A program made the position numbers and the translations under genes. Below the pieces are notes generated by a model, which was not told the DNA's origin, did not search any database, and worked only from the letters and a program-made list of their open reading frames with translations. Shown in pieces: positions 42,057-50,617 of a stretch of 64,000 bases of DNA. This stretch comes from Lachnospiraceae bacterium (GTDB lineage Bacteria; Bacillota; Clostridia; Lachnospirales; Lachnospiraceae), in the NCBI GenBank assembly GCA_024691305.1, contig JAILNS010000015.1:248001-312000 (forward strand), given 5' to 3'. Each line of letters starts with the position of its first letter. Position 1 is the first letter of the stretch.

Positions 42057-43070
42057 TCATTGGGTAATATAATCAAGTAATTGATTCATCTGCTCATATA
42101 ATGCATCGGCAGATTCCGCATTCATCAAAATTGCTATATAGGGGCTTCCGGTACTGTCACGGGTATATAGGATAAGACAATGTCCGGCTGCACTTGTAGT
42201 ACCGGTTTTGCCACCTATAACTGTGATCTGGTCAGGGGTTGTATAGCCGCCTTTAATATATAAAACAGTAGATTCAATACTTAATTCTTTTTGAGTACCG
42301 TCTGCTGCATAATAAACAGTTTCATATGTAGGCATCTGTATGATCTCATTAAAAAGACTATACTGGAGCGCCGCTCTGAATATCAGATACATATCATAGG
42401 GGGTAACATAGTGCTCATCCTGAGTAAGACCGTTCGGATTGGTAAAATGAGAATTGGTTGCACCGATAGATATCGCTTCTTCATTCATCAGGTCACAAAA
42501 TCCTTCTACAGTACCACCGATCCCCTCAGCTATCATGATGGCAACATCATTAGCCGAATAAATCAAAAGAACATGTAGAGCCTGATCAAGCGTCATCTGA
42601 TCGCCGGGCTTAAGTCCCATTAACTGTGCACCGGGTTCATCGATCTTGACATTCTCAGATGCGGTTAACATAAGATCAGGCTGAGCGTATTTCATAGCTA
42701 CCAGAGCAGTCATTATCTTGGTCAAAGATGCAGGATGCATCTGTGCATTGGGATTTTTGGTATATAATGTTTCTTTGTTATTAAGATCAAAAAGACTTGC
42801 AGCTACAGCACTTCCAAGTTGAAGATCTCCGGTATTGACATTACCTGAAACTACACAAAGATCTTCTGCAAATGCAGGAAAAGTAGAGGCCTCTTCTTCC
42901 ATTACACCAACATTATAGGCTGAAACACTGTTATGTATCGTATATGGGTTGCTGTATTTGGTTCCGCATCCGCATAAAGAAGTACTTATAATAACAAAAA
43001 AAAGGAGCGCACTTATTATCTTGTATAGGCATTCTCCTTTTTTTGCAAACATTTTTAATAAAAAATCCAT
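42057..43070 (-). CDS. D-alanyl-D-alanine carboxypeptidase (DacA/PBP5-like), lipoprotein
   Basis: The enzyme trims the terminal D-Ala of peptidoglycan stem peptides outside the cell. The 337-residue protein shows the penicillin-binding motifs SLTK (HPASLTKIM, with nucleophile Ser), SAND (LLIYSANDVA) and KTGT (VIGGKTGTT). The N-terminus has a hydrophobic signal ending LCGC, a lipobox, so it is probably lipid-anchored rather than held by a C-terminal helix. An in-frame ATG at 43052 is an alternative start. It is the last gene of the mre-rodA-mgsA series. Confidence 0.9.
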   Translation of the reverse strand: MDFLLKMFAKKGECLYKIISALLFFVIISTSLCGCGTKYSNPYTIHNSVSAYNVGVMEEEASTFPAFAEDLCVVSGNVNTGDLQLGSAVAASLFDLNNKETLYTKNPNAQMHPASLTKIMTALVAMKYAQPDLMLTASENVKIDEPGAQLMGLKPGDQMTLDQALHVLLIYSANDVAIMIAEGIGGTVEGFCDLMNEEAISIGATNSHFTNPNGLTQDEHYVTPYDMYLIFRAALQYSLFNEIIQMPTYETVYYAADGTQKELSIESTVLYIKGGYTTPDQITVIGGKTGTTSAAGHCLILYTRDSTGSPYIAILMNAESADALYEQMNQLLDYITQ

Positions 43071-43085
43071 TCTTAAAACCCGGTA

Positions 43086-43481
43086 TTATTTATACATTTC
43101 CCGCCATTCCATATCACCTCTGTCAAGTGATTTGATCAAAAGTTCTGCACTTGCGAGGTTAGTAGCGATCGGAATATTGTGCATATCACATAATTTGCAT
43201 ACATTACTTATATCCGGCTCATGAACCTTGGGTCCCAAAGGATCTCTCAAAAAGATAACAAGATCGATCTGGTTGTGTTCTATCTGGGCGCCTATCTGCT
43301 GCTCTCCGCCCAAATGACCGGCAAGATATTTATGAATATTTAGATTTGTAACTTCTTCGATCAGTCTGCCTGTAGTACCTGTAGCATACAGATCATTTTT
43401 ACTCAATATCCCTCTGTAAGCTATGCAGAAATTCTGCATAAGCTTCTTTTTTGCGTCGTGTGCAATGAGTGCTATATTCAT
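43086..43481 (-). CDS. mgsA: Methylglyoxal synthase
   Basis: This enzyme converts dihydroxyacetone phosphate to methylglyoxal, a bypass of lower glycolysis under phosphate limitation. The 131-residue protein shows IALIAHDAKKK, YATGTTGRLI, LAGHLGGEQQIGAQI and the catalytic FLRDPLG with HEPDI. It overlaps the rodA stop by 4 bases. The mre-min-rodA-mgsA order is typical of clostridia. Confidence 0.96.
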   Translation of the reverse strand: MNIALIAHDAKKKLMQNFCIAYRGILSKNDLYATGTTGRLIEEVTNLNIHKYLAGHLGGEQQIGAQIEHNQIDLVIFLRDPLGPKVHEPDISNVCKLCDMHNIPIATNLASAELLIKSLDRGDMEWREMYK

Positions 43482-44605
43482 GAAATCCCCTCTCTCGTTC
43501 GTATATTACATGTAAGTCGAACATTCAAAACAAAACCGATGCCTATATACAAACTAATAAGACTTGTCAGACCATAGCTGACAAACGGAAGCGGTAACCC
43601 CGTATTCGGAAAAATATTAGTGGCGACACCTATATTTATAAACCCCTGTATCGCTATCAGGCTCCCCATGCCCGAGGCGATAATCAGTCCCGCCAGATCC
43701 TTAGACCGCTTTGCTATAATAATACATTCAATTGAGATGAAAATCAATAACAGGATGACCGTACATGTGCCTATAAATCCAAATTCTTCGCCTATTACCG
43801 CAAATATAAAATCTGTTTGAGGTTCAGAAATAAAATTACCGTTTTTAACTGAATTTATCTCATCGGAATCGTATCCTTTACCCATTAACTGGCCTGATCC
43901 TATAGCCATAACGGAATTACGCTGCTGATACGCTCCGGAGGTAGAATATTCTTCAGGATTCAGATAAGCAAAGATCCTTTCCTGCTGATAATCTTCGATT
44001 ATCTCCTGATCGGATTGCAGGATCATCATAAAAAGGATTATGAAAGTCGGAATCGCAATGGCAATAACCCCCAATATAACCTTCCAGCTTATACCCGCCT
44101 CAAACAAAAGGACAGCAAAAAGAACTGTGATAACAATAGACGTAGACATATCCGGCTGACTGTAGATCAGGAAAAAAATAGGTATAAACAAGAGTACTGC
44201 AAATATAAAAAATCTGACAGTCTTGACTTCTTCGGCATGTTTCATGATAAAAGCGGCAAAGAATACGATAAGCATAATCTTGGCAGTTTCCGAAGGTTGG
44301 AACTGAACTCCTCCTATATTAAGCCATCTTTGTGCACCGTGAGATCTTGCACCCTGTATACGTACCATAACAAGAAGTATTATGTTAGCTGCATAAATAA
44401 ACCAATATAATTTCAGAATGATATTGTAATCAAAAAAAGAAACTACGAGCATTAAGAAAATGCCTATAACAACGCCCCATACCTGACGGTTATGATAATT
44501 CTGGTTAGCGCTGCTTACGGCAAAAATCCCGATAACGGAAAGTGCTATAACGAATACGACAAGCTTAAAGTCATAATCTTTTAAACGATATAATTTGATC
44601 ATCAT
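43478..44605 (-). CDS. rodA: Rod-shape peptidoglycan polymerase RodA (SEDS family)
   Basis: This membrane glycosyltransferase polymerises lipid II for cell elongation, working with PBP2. The 375-residue protein has about ten membrane segments and SEDS-family blocks, including the RWLNIGGVQFQPSE region, QPDMSTSIV and the C-terminal NIFPNTGLPLPFVSYGLTSL. The nearby PBP2 gene supports RodA over FtsW. Its ATG overlaps the minC stop by 4 bases and its stop overlaps mgsA by 4 bases. Confidence 0.95.
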   Translation of the reverse strand: MMIKLYRLKDYDFKLVVFVIALSVIGIFAVSSANQNYHNRQVWGVVIGIFLMLVVSFFDYNIILKLYWFIYAANIILLVMVRIQGARSHGAQRWLNIGGVQFQPSETAKIMLIVFFAAFIMKHAEEVKTVRFFIFAVLLFIPIFFLIYSQPDMSTSIVITVLFAVLLFEAGISWKVILGVIAIAIPTFIILFMMILQSDQEIIEDYQQERIFAYLNPEEYSTSGAYQQRNSVMAIGSGQLMGKGYDSDEINSVKNGNFISEPQTDFIFAVIGEEFGFIGTCTVILLLIFISIECIIIAKRSKDLAGLIIASGMGSLIAIQGFINIGVATNIFPNTGLPLPFVSYGLTSLISLYIGIGFVLNVRLTCNIRTREGIS

Positions 44606-45291
44606 TTATAGTAAAATCTCTTCCAAAAACCACTGTCTATAACTTCGGTTATCAGTTCCGTGCCTTCAATACGGGCCATTTTGGGAGTGATAACATTATT
44701 TTTCTTAATACTCCATTTCGGCTTATCCACAGGATGATATTTGATACCTGAGATGCGCATTTTTTCAGGATTCATATCAAGAGCAACGATGACCCTGTCG
44801 GGATCTCCGTTGTTTCCCGCATGCGCCTGTCCCTGAAGAGACCCCAGTACATAAATATCGCCGCCTGCGATCACTGTAGTACCCGAATATACATCACCCA
44901 AAATAAGGACAGAACCCGGTACATCAACAACCTGCCCGTCTTTGATAGTATTTGGGATGACCTGTACACTTGAATCTATCTGTGTTGCGGATTTATATTC
45001 AACTTCATTTAAAGCATTTATGAGCATAGCCTGAGTTAATTTGTTTTTTCCGGCTACACAGGCAACCTTCACCTGAGATGACGAAGTAATGATATTGATG
45101 AGCTCTCGTTCCGTTAAGGAATCGATCTCTCTGTCTTCGAAGCTTACTGCAACAGTAGCATCCTTAAAAAAGCTGGCTGACTCTTTAAAACGGGCCGCAA
45201 GATCAGCTTTAATGGTATCCATATCAGCATCGGGATCCATATGAATACTAAGTCCGTCTTTGTAACTTTTAATAACTACACTTCCTGCCAT
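44602..45291 (-). CDS. minC: Septum site-determining protein MinC
   Basis: MinC inhibits FtsZ assembly away from mid-cell. The 229-residue protein has an N-terminal FtsZ-inhibiting domain (about residues 1-100) and a C-terminal beta-helix (about 108-205) with VPGSVLILGDVYSGTTVIAG and IYVLGSLQGQAHAGNNGD. Where MinC proteins usually have the MinD-contact motif RSGQ it reads KDGQ (residues 117-120). The genes minD and minE, which normally follow minC, are absent; its stop overlaps rodA by 4 bases. GGAG lies 10 bases upstream of the ATG. Confidence 0.93.
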   Translation of the reverse strand: MAGSVVIKSYKDGLSIHMDPDADMDTIKADLAARFKESASFFKDATVAVSFEDREIDSLTERELINIITSSSQVKVACVAGKNKLTQAMLINALNEVEYKSATQIDSSVQVIPNTIKDGQVVDVPGSVLILGDVYSGTTVIAGGDIYVLGSLQGQAHAGNNGDPDRVIVALDMNPEKMRISGIKYHPVDKPKWSIKKNNVITPKMARIEGTELITEVIDSGFWKRFYYK

Positions 45292-45294
45292 GTT

Positions 45295-48153
45295 TTAATC
45301 TCCATTAATCGTTCCTTCTTCAATGGTAACATTGTTTTCCGGCTCATCCTCTTCTATAAGCCCGAAATAATACTTATAAACTTCCCTTGCAATCTGAGCT
45401 GCATAATCTGATGTATAACCGTTAGCAACACGTACGGAAACCGAGATTTCCGGATCCTCATACGGTGCATAACTTACGAAAAGAGCATGGTTTGGCCTTG
45501 ATCGGGATTCCTGTGCGGTACCTGTCTTACCAGCGACATTTACAGCCAAATCGGAATAGTAGGCCTTTGACTCTACAACACCCCGCATACCGATGTGTAT
45601 AGAATCCCAGTAACTTTCTGGCATTACGATCGTGTTGCGTACTGTCGCGGGATATTCATCTTTAATATTGCCGGCATAATCAGTAGATTTGGATACCACA
45701 GTTAAATTATAACACGTCCCGCTGTTAGCTACAGTTGTAACATATCTTGACAGACCGACTGTAGTATAGTTATGCGTGCCCTGACCTATAGCGCTTCGAA
45801 CAGGATCCATATCGGACACTTCAGGTGATGCTTCCTCAATTTGAATGCCACTGGTTTCAGATAAACCATACATATCGGCATATTTGGCTAAACGCTCAAG
45901 TCCGGTTTCCGAACTGAAAGAATCGGAAAGCGTTGAAAGCTTATATCCTACTTCGTAGAAAAAGCAGTTACACGAATGTCTGATTGCCTGACTAACGCTT
46001 AATGAGCCGTGCGCTCCGGGATATATCCAGCATCTTGCGGGTGTATCAATCTTATCAAACAGACCGGTACATGTGATCATTGAAGATTCATCTATAACAT
46101 CTTCCATCATTCCGGCCGTGGCAGATACCATTTTAAATGTAGATCCGGGAGCTGTTTTTTGATATGTGGCATAGTTAATAAGCGGGGATGCGTGTGAAAG
46201 ACGGATCTTTGCATAATATTCAGCATCCACACCATTTGCCATCTTGTTGTTATCATATGAGGGATAGCTGACCAAAGCCAGGACTTCACCGGTATTTACA
46301 TCCGTTACGACTATTGAACCGCTGCATGGATCAAGAGCAAGATCTGCGGGTGTCAGGTCAAGATTTTTGATCCTGTTATACATAAAAGTATAGGCAGTCT
46401 CACCTCCGTTTTTAAAACTTGTATACTCATCTTCAGGGATATCTACGATATCCTGATCCAAAAGTATCTGGCATATCTGTCTTCCGGAAATCTCATCATT
46501 TAATATCATATATTTATATAGCTTATTGGTAAATTCCGAATTATCTTTCAGTATACCCATTATGTAGTCAACTATCCTGTCAAATATTTCGGATGAATCG
46601 GAATATTTGTCATTTATCTCCAGTAATGTAACATCAACCCAGTTCATGGAGATACAATATTCAAGATACTCTGCCAAAGAAATGGTCTCTTCGGTGGTCC
46701 ATGCTATATACACAGGATCATTCTTATCGACTTCACTTTCCATCAATACTCCGTCAGAATACAATCTGGCGGCAATGAGTGATTCATATACCTGATACTC
46801 TTTATTAAGATCCTCATAAGGTGTTCTGGTATTATAGAGTTCATCTTTTAAGGTATTAAGTACTCTTTCATTCTTGTCTAAATAAGTCTGGTATACCTCC
46901 GATTCGGTTTCGGAAGCAAACTTATCGTTGAAATGATCTATATCTATAACATTATTTTCGATACAGGTAAAATATACACTGTAAACGGGAATGACAATAT
47001 CCGCACTCGAGGAATTCTCCGAGGGTATATACTCTTTTATATTGCTTAATTTAGCAAGAATTATCGCTGCCAGCTTTTCTTCGAGGATATCTGTAGCTGC
47101 AACCTGAAGATCTTTATCGATGGTTAAATAGATATCATCTCCAGCTATCGGATCGGTATGATCGGTCACGGAAATCTCTTTACCCATATTATCCACATAT
47201 ACGGTTTCGTTTCCTTTTGTCCCCTGAAGTACAGTCTCCATAGAGGATTCGATACCTGATTTACCGACTGTATCGTTAAGATCATAAGACGGATCGGTCT
47301 CCTGTAACAAAGCCAGTTCATCCCTGTCAATCTTACCGGTATAACCGATGATCTGGGAAATATACCTGCTGTAATTGTATTTACGTATTGTATCTTCGGA
47401 TATATTAACACCCGGCATAGAGTCGGCATTTTCCAAGATCACTGCAACCGTTTCCTTACTTACATCATTGGCAACAGTTGTAGCGATATATTTTTGATAG
47501 CTGTTGGTATTCATGTTATATCTGATTGTAAGTACCTTAAGCAGCTGCTCCGGCGTATAACCCATACCAACAACAAATGAGTCTTTATCATCAGGGTTTT
47601 CATACCCTCCTATACCAAAATATGACCTTGAACAAAGATAATCTATTACATCTTCGGGTTCTGAATTAAGTTCTTTATACTCCAGATCATCGGGATCTGA
47701 CTCACCGTAAACGTCTGCCAAAAAACGAAGTTGTCTGGTCCCTTCCTGCGTAAAATAATAATTACCGTATTTATTAATAGCTATACCGAAGTCGCTTACC
47801 AGACTGTCATTATTGGATTCAATGATATCTATAAGTCTTAGAAGCGACTGATTTAAAGCCTCATTTTTGCCTGTCCCTGACTCATAAACGTCCTCAATTG
47901 TGACAGTATATGCAAGTTCGTTATAAGCCAACAGTTCCCCGTTTCTGTCATATATGTTCCCACGGGTAGCCTTTATGGATCTGTTTTTTTCAATAGTCAT
48001 CTGGAAATCCGCAAGATAAGATTCACCGTTAACGATCTGAAGATCAAAGACACGGTGAATGAGTGCAGCACCCAATACGATCACGAGTATGAATAAAACA
48101 AGAAGCCGCGATTTTAATATACTGATTAAATTATTACGTATATCTTCAAACAT
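45295..48153 (-). CDS. mrdA: Penicillin-binding protein 2 (elongation class B PBP), unusually long
   Basis: This transpeptidase cross-links peptidoglycan during elongation. The 952-residue protein has an N-terminal membrane helix (about residues 13-33), a pedestal domain (KATRGNIYDRNGELLAYNE onward) and the transpeptidase motifs APGSTFKM (Ser671), RHSCNCFF (SxN) and GKTGTAQE (about residue 874). Between TIDKDLQ (about 342) and GSIVVTDVNTGEVLA (about 607) lies some 265 residues of mostly helical, acidic sequence, where typical PBP2 has only a few tens. The short hydrophilic tail is acidic. It sits between mreD and minC, 3 bp before the latter. Confidence 0.95.
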   Translation of the reverse strand: MFEDIRNNLISILKSRLLVLFILVIVLGAALIHRVFDLQIVNGESYLADFQMTIEKNRSIKATRGNIYDRNGELLAYNELAYTVTIEDVYESGTGKNEALNQSLLRLIDIIESNNDSLVSDFGIAINKYGNYYFTQEGTRQLRFLADVYGESDPDDLEYKELNSEPEDVIDYLCSRSYFGIGGYENPDDKDSFVVGMGYTPEQLLKVLTIRYNMNTNSYQKYIATTVANDVSKETVAVILENADSMPGVNISEDTIRKYNYSRYISQIIGYTGKIDRDELALLQETDPSYDLNDTVGKSGIESSMETVLQGTKGNETVYVDNMGKEISVTDHTDPIAGDDIYLTIDKDLQVAATDILEEKLAAIILAKLSNIKEYIPSENSSSADIVIPVYSVYFTCIENNVIDIDHFNDKFASETESEVYQTYLDKNERVLNTLKDELYNTRTPYEDLNKEYQVYESLIAARLYSDGVLMESEVDKNDPVYIAWTTEETISLAEYLEYCISMNWVDVTLLEINDKYSDSSEIFDRIVDYIMGILKDNSEFTNKLYKYMILNDEISGRQICQILLDQDIVDIPEDEYTSFKNGGETAYTFMYNRIKNLDLTPADLALDPCSGSIVVTDVNTGEVLALVSYPSYDNNKMANGVDAEYYAKIRLSHASPLINYATYQKTAPGSTFKMVSATAGMMEDVIDESSMITCTGLFDKIDTPARCWIYPGAHGSLSVSQAIRHSCNCFFYEVGYKLSTLSDSFSSETGLERLAKYADMYGLSETSGIQIEEASPEVSDMDPVRSAIGQGTHNYTTVGLSRYVTTVANSGTCYNLTVVSKSTDYAGNIKDEYPATVRNTIVMPESYWDSIHIGMRGVVESKAYYSDLAVNVAGKTGTAQESRSRPNHALFVSYAPYEDPEISVSVRVANGYTSDYAAQIAREVYKYYFGLIEEDEPENNVTIEEGTINGD

Positions 48154-48162
48154 TTATATCTT

Positions 48163-48657
48163 TTATCTTACTGTATTAGTCTTATTATGCATCCACAATA
48201 TTATCGGGTAGATTATAAGTGTCATGAGAACAGTCATTATAACTTCCGGAAAAATGACATGTCCCAGGTAAAAACCGATATCGAACCGTCCTCTTAATAA
48301 AAAAAGAAATACATAACACGACAGACCATATATCAAATCTGTTGAAGTTATAAGAACTAACGGAAGTTTAATGTCTTCAGGGAAAAATACATTACAGAAT
48401 TTACCGTTCATATAGCCTAAGTACATATAAAGAAGCGAGTAAAACCCTTTAAAGGACCCGTGAAACACATCCATGAGCATACCACAGCCAAAGCCTACCA
48501 AAAGACCTGCAAGGTCGCCCTCCATAAAGCCAAAACATGCTGTGACGATGATCAGCAGATTAGGTACTATACCCCCGATATTTATCCTTGAAAAAATGCT
48601 GCTTTGAAGAATAAAAGTTATCCATACGGCCAAAACAGCAAAAATCACTTTTTTCAT
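48163..48657 (-). CDS. mreD: Rod shape-determining protein MreD
   Basis: This is an integral membrane component of the elongation complex. The 164-residue protein has about five hydrophobic segments and begins with the family's short cytoplasmic start followed by ITFILQSSIFSRINIGGIVP. FMEGDLAGLLVGFGCGMLMDV is the typical central block. It overlaps mreC by 4 bases and precedes PBP2 by 9 bp. Confidence 0.93.
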   Translation of the reverse strand: MKKVIFAVLAVWITFILQSSIFSRINIGGIVPNLLIIVTACFGFMEGDLAGLLVGFGCGMLMDVFHGSFKGFYSLLYMYLGYMNGKFCNVFFPEDIKLPLVLITSTDLIYGLSCYVFLFLLRGRFDIGFYLGHVIFPEVIMTVLMTLIIYPIILWMHNKTNTVR

Positions 48658-49526
48658 TCTTCTTCGACCGTTTCTTTAAGCTGCATGATGACAAGTACAT
48701 CGGTGATGTGTTCAAAATCAACCGCCGGCGTTATCGTACCGGACTTTGTAATATTATTGGAATCCGGATTTATGGTATCTATATAGCCGATAAGTATTCC
48801 GGGAAGATATTTATCGGATATGTTACTCGTTACAACCTTGTCTCCGATATGAACTTCATCTTCCGAATCGATCAGCTGGCTAAAAGGAATTATTCCGTCG
48901 GAATATTGTTCAAGGCTTCCCGAAACCATTAGAATATCGGAGTTGGAAAGTATCTGGGCCGAAACATTGGAATCATCTTCTATGATACTCTTTACTCTGG
49001 CCCAGTGAGCGCCTGTAGCGGTCACCCTTCCGACAAGTCCGCCTCCTGCCATTACATTCATATCTATAAGTATCCCATCCGAAGCCCCTTTATCGATTAT
49101 GAAATTGGAATACCAGTTTCCCGCATCTCTGGATATCACTCTTGCGCCTGTCTTCTCATAAGACGAGTACTCATTATCAAGATCATATAACTCACGAAGC
49201 GTTATAAGTTCGTATTTATCCTGTTGGAGAAGTGTATTTTCGGTAGTAAGTTCATCAACCTGAGTCTGAAGCTCACTGTTTTTTTCAAGCAGATCCCTTA
49301 TGGTTGCAATCTGTTCCGCCCTGTTTGCAAGATAATAACCGGTTTCGGAAATGCCCTTTTCAAAAGGCGTAATAATAAAGCCTACCGCATAATTTAAGGC
49401 ATTACCCATAAATGATGTGGTATAGCATAGTATCATCAAAACAGTACATATGATTGTTAAAATAAAAAGGAGATATTTACTTGTAAAGGTAAATTTTTCT
49501 CCTTTTTGTGGTACAACCGGACTCAT
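48654..49526 (-). CDS. mreC: Rod shape-determining protein MreC
   Basis: This is a bitopic membrane scaffold of the elongation machinery. The 290-residue protein has an N-terminal helix (about residues 17-38), a coiled-coil (about 68-115, with LLEKNSELQTQVDELTTENT) and the C-terminal double beta-barrel with SRDAGNWYSNFIIDKGASDG and GGLVGRVTATG, which identify MreC. The ribosome site is weak. It lies 11 bp after mreB. Confidence 0.95.
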   Translation of the reverse strand: MSPVVPQKGEKFTFTSKYLLFILTIICTVLMILCYTTSFMGNALNYAVGFIITPFEKGISETGYYLANRAEQIATIRDLLEKNSELQTQVDELTTENTLLQQDKYELITLRELYDLDNEYSSYEKTGARVISRDAGNWYSNFIIDKGASDGILIDMNVMAGGGLVGRVTATGAHWARVKSIIEDDSNVSAQILSNSDILMVSGSLEQYSDGIIPFSQLIDSEDEVHIGDKVVTSNISDKYLPGILIGYIDTINPDSNNITKSGTITPAVDFEHITDVLVIMQLKETVEEE

Positions 49527-49537
49527 AATTAAAATCT

Positions 49538-50530
49538 TTATCTAGGTGTATAAGCTACAGTTCTGTAATGATCATCCTCAATGACTTTGGCAATTCCGTC
49601 AACCACGCTGGTAAGCGGTGAATCGGAAACATTGACCTTAAGTCCCGTACCTGCAGAGATCTGTTCTACAAGACCAGCCGTCTGTGAAGCTCCGCCGGTT
49701 AAATATAAACCATGTTTATAGATATCCGCTGCAAGTTCCGGAGGGGTATGCTCCAGAATAACCCTTATATTATCGATGATCGTCTTAAAATTCTCTTTTA
49801 AACAAGCATCAACAAGGTCGGTGGGTATTGCTCTCTCAACAGGAAGCCCCGTAACGATATCTCTTCCGTAAACTACGGCAGGCGACCCTTCCGCTTCGAG
49901 TTCCACAAGATTTTGCTTTACATTTGAACTTGTTTTACCGCCGATGATCAGACTATACTCGGTCCTTACTGCGTTCCTGATAGAATCGTCAAACCTTAGA
50001 CCGCCTATCTTAATAAGCTTAGACAAAACTATTCCTCCGAGTGAAAGAATAGATATCTCAGTGGTGTCATATCCAACATTTACAACAAGAACACCCTGTG
50101 CGTTAAGTACATCAATGTTCATTCCGATACCGTCGGCTACGGCCTTTTCCACTATCATGACCTTTTTAGCCTTAACATTTGCATCTTTTACAAGATTATA
50201 AAATGCACGTTTCTCGACTTCCGTAACATCCCAGGGAATAGCAACATAATAATCCGCAGGATGAACATTGTTTTTCATCATATCATTCAGGAAATTCCTG
50301 ACTAATATCTGTTCATACTTTAGTTCTGCGATAACACCGTTACATAAAGGAAAAGAAAGATGAATATTTGCCGGAGCTTTTTCATACATTTCATAAGCGG
50401 AGTCACCATAAGCAAACAGATCTCCGTGATCGTTAACCGCTATCATATTCTTTTCTATAAGTATATGGCCGTCATTTCCGTCATATATCTTAATATTACT
50501 GGTACCTAAATCTATTCCGTATGAATTCAT
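49538..50530 (-). CDS. mreB: MreB/Mbl-family actin homologue
   Basis: This is a cytoskeletal ATPase directing lateral wall synthesis. The 330-residue protein shows the actin-fold motifs: phosphate 1 (GIDLGTSNIKIYDG), connect 1 and phosphate 2 (GVLVVNVGYDTTEISILSLGG) and adenosine (GLYLTGGASQTAGLVEQI). It is at the expected length but diverges from the commonest MreB at several blocks (for example AIPWDVTEVEKRAFYN where VPSGITEVERRAV is usual). AAGGAG precedes the ATG. It is transcribed from a promoter inside the end of the upstream gene. Confidence 0.92.
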   Translation of the reverse strand: MNSYGIDLGTSNIKIYDGNDGHILIEKNMIAVNDHGDLFAYGDSAYEMYEKAPANIHLSFPLCNGVIAELKYEQILVRNFLNDMMKNNVHPADYYVAIPWDVTEVEKRAFYNLVKDANVKAKKVMIVEKAVADGIGMNIDVLNAQGVLVVNVGYDTTEISILSLGGIVLSKLIKIGGLRFDDSIRNAVRTEYSLIIGGKTSSNVKQNLVELEAEGSPAVVYGRDIVTGLPVERAIPTDLVDACLKENFKTIIDNIRVILEHTPPELAADIYKHGLYLTGGASQTAGLVEQISAGTGLKVNVSDSPLTSVVDGIAKVIEDDHYRTVAYTPR

Positions 50531-50588
50531 TTATACTCCTTGTTAAACTCATGATATTCATCATGATAAATCACTCATGCAAAAAATA

Positions 50589-50617
50589 ATTTTAACATAA
50601 TAAGCTTTAGCTATCAA
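50589..50617 (-). promoter_or_regulatory. Sigma-A promoter of mreB, overlapping the upstream gene's stop
   Basis: On the minus strand TTGATA (50617-50612) and TAAAAT (50594-50589) are 17 bases apart, and the -10 is extended by TG. Each box matches 5 of 6 consensus bases. It overlaps the 3' end of the methionine-gamma-lyase-like gene and drives mreB-mreC-mreD-PBP2 and beyond. Confidence 0.8.

Noticed and set aside
50549-50566. TCATGA-N6-TCATGA upstream of mreB as an operator
   Set aside because: TCATGA is itself a 6-bp palindrome, so the symmetry is cheap; there is no further conservation signal to use.
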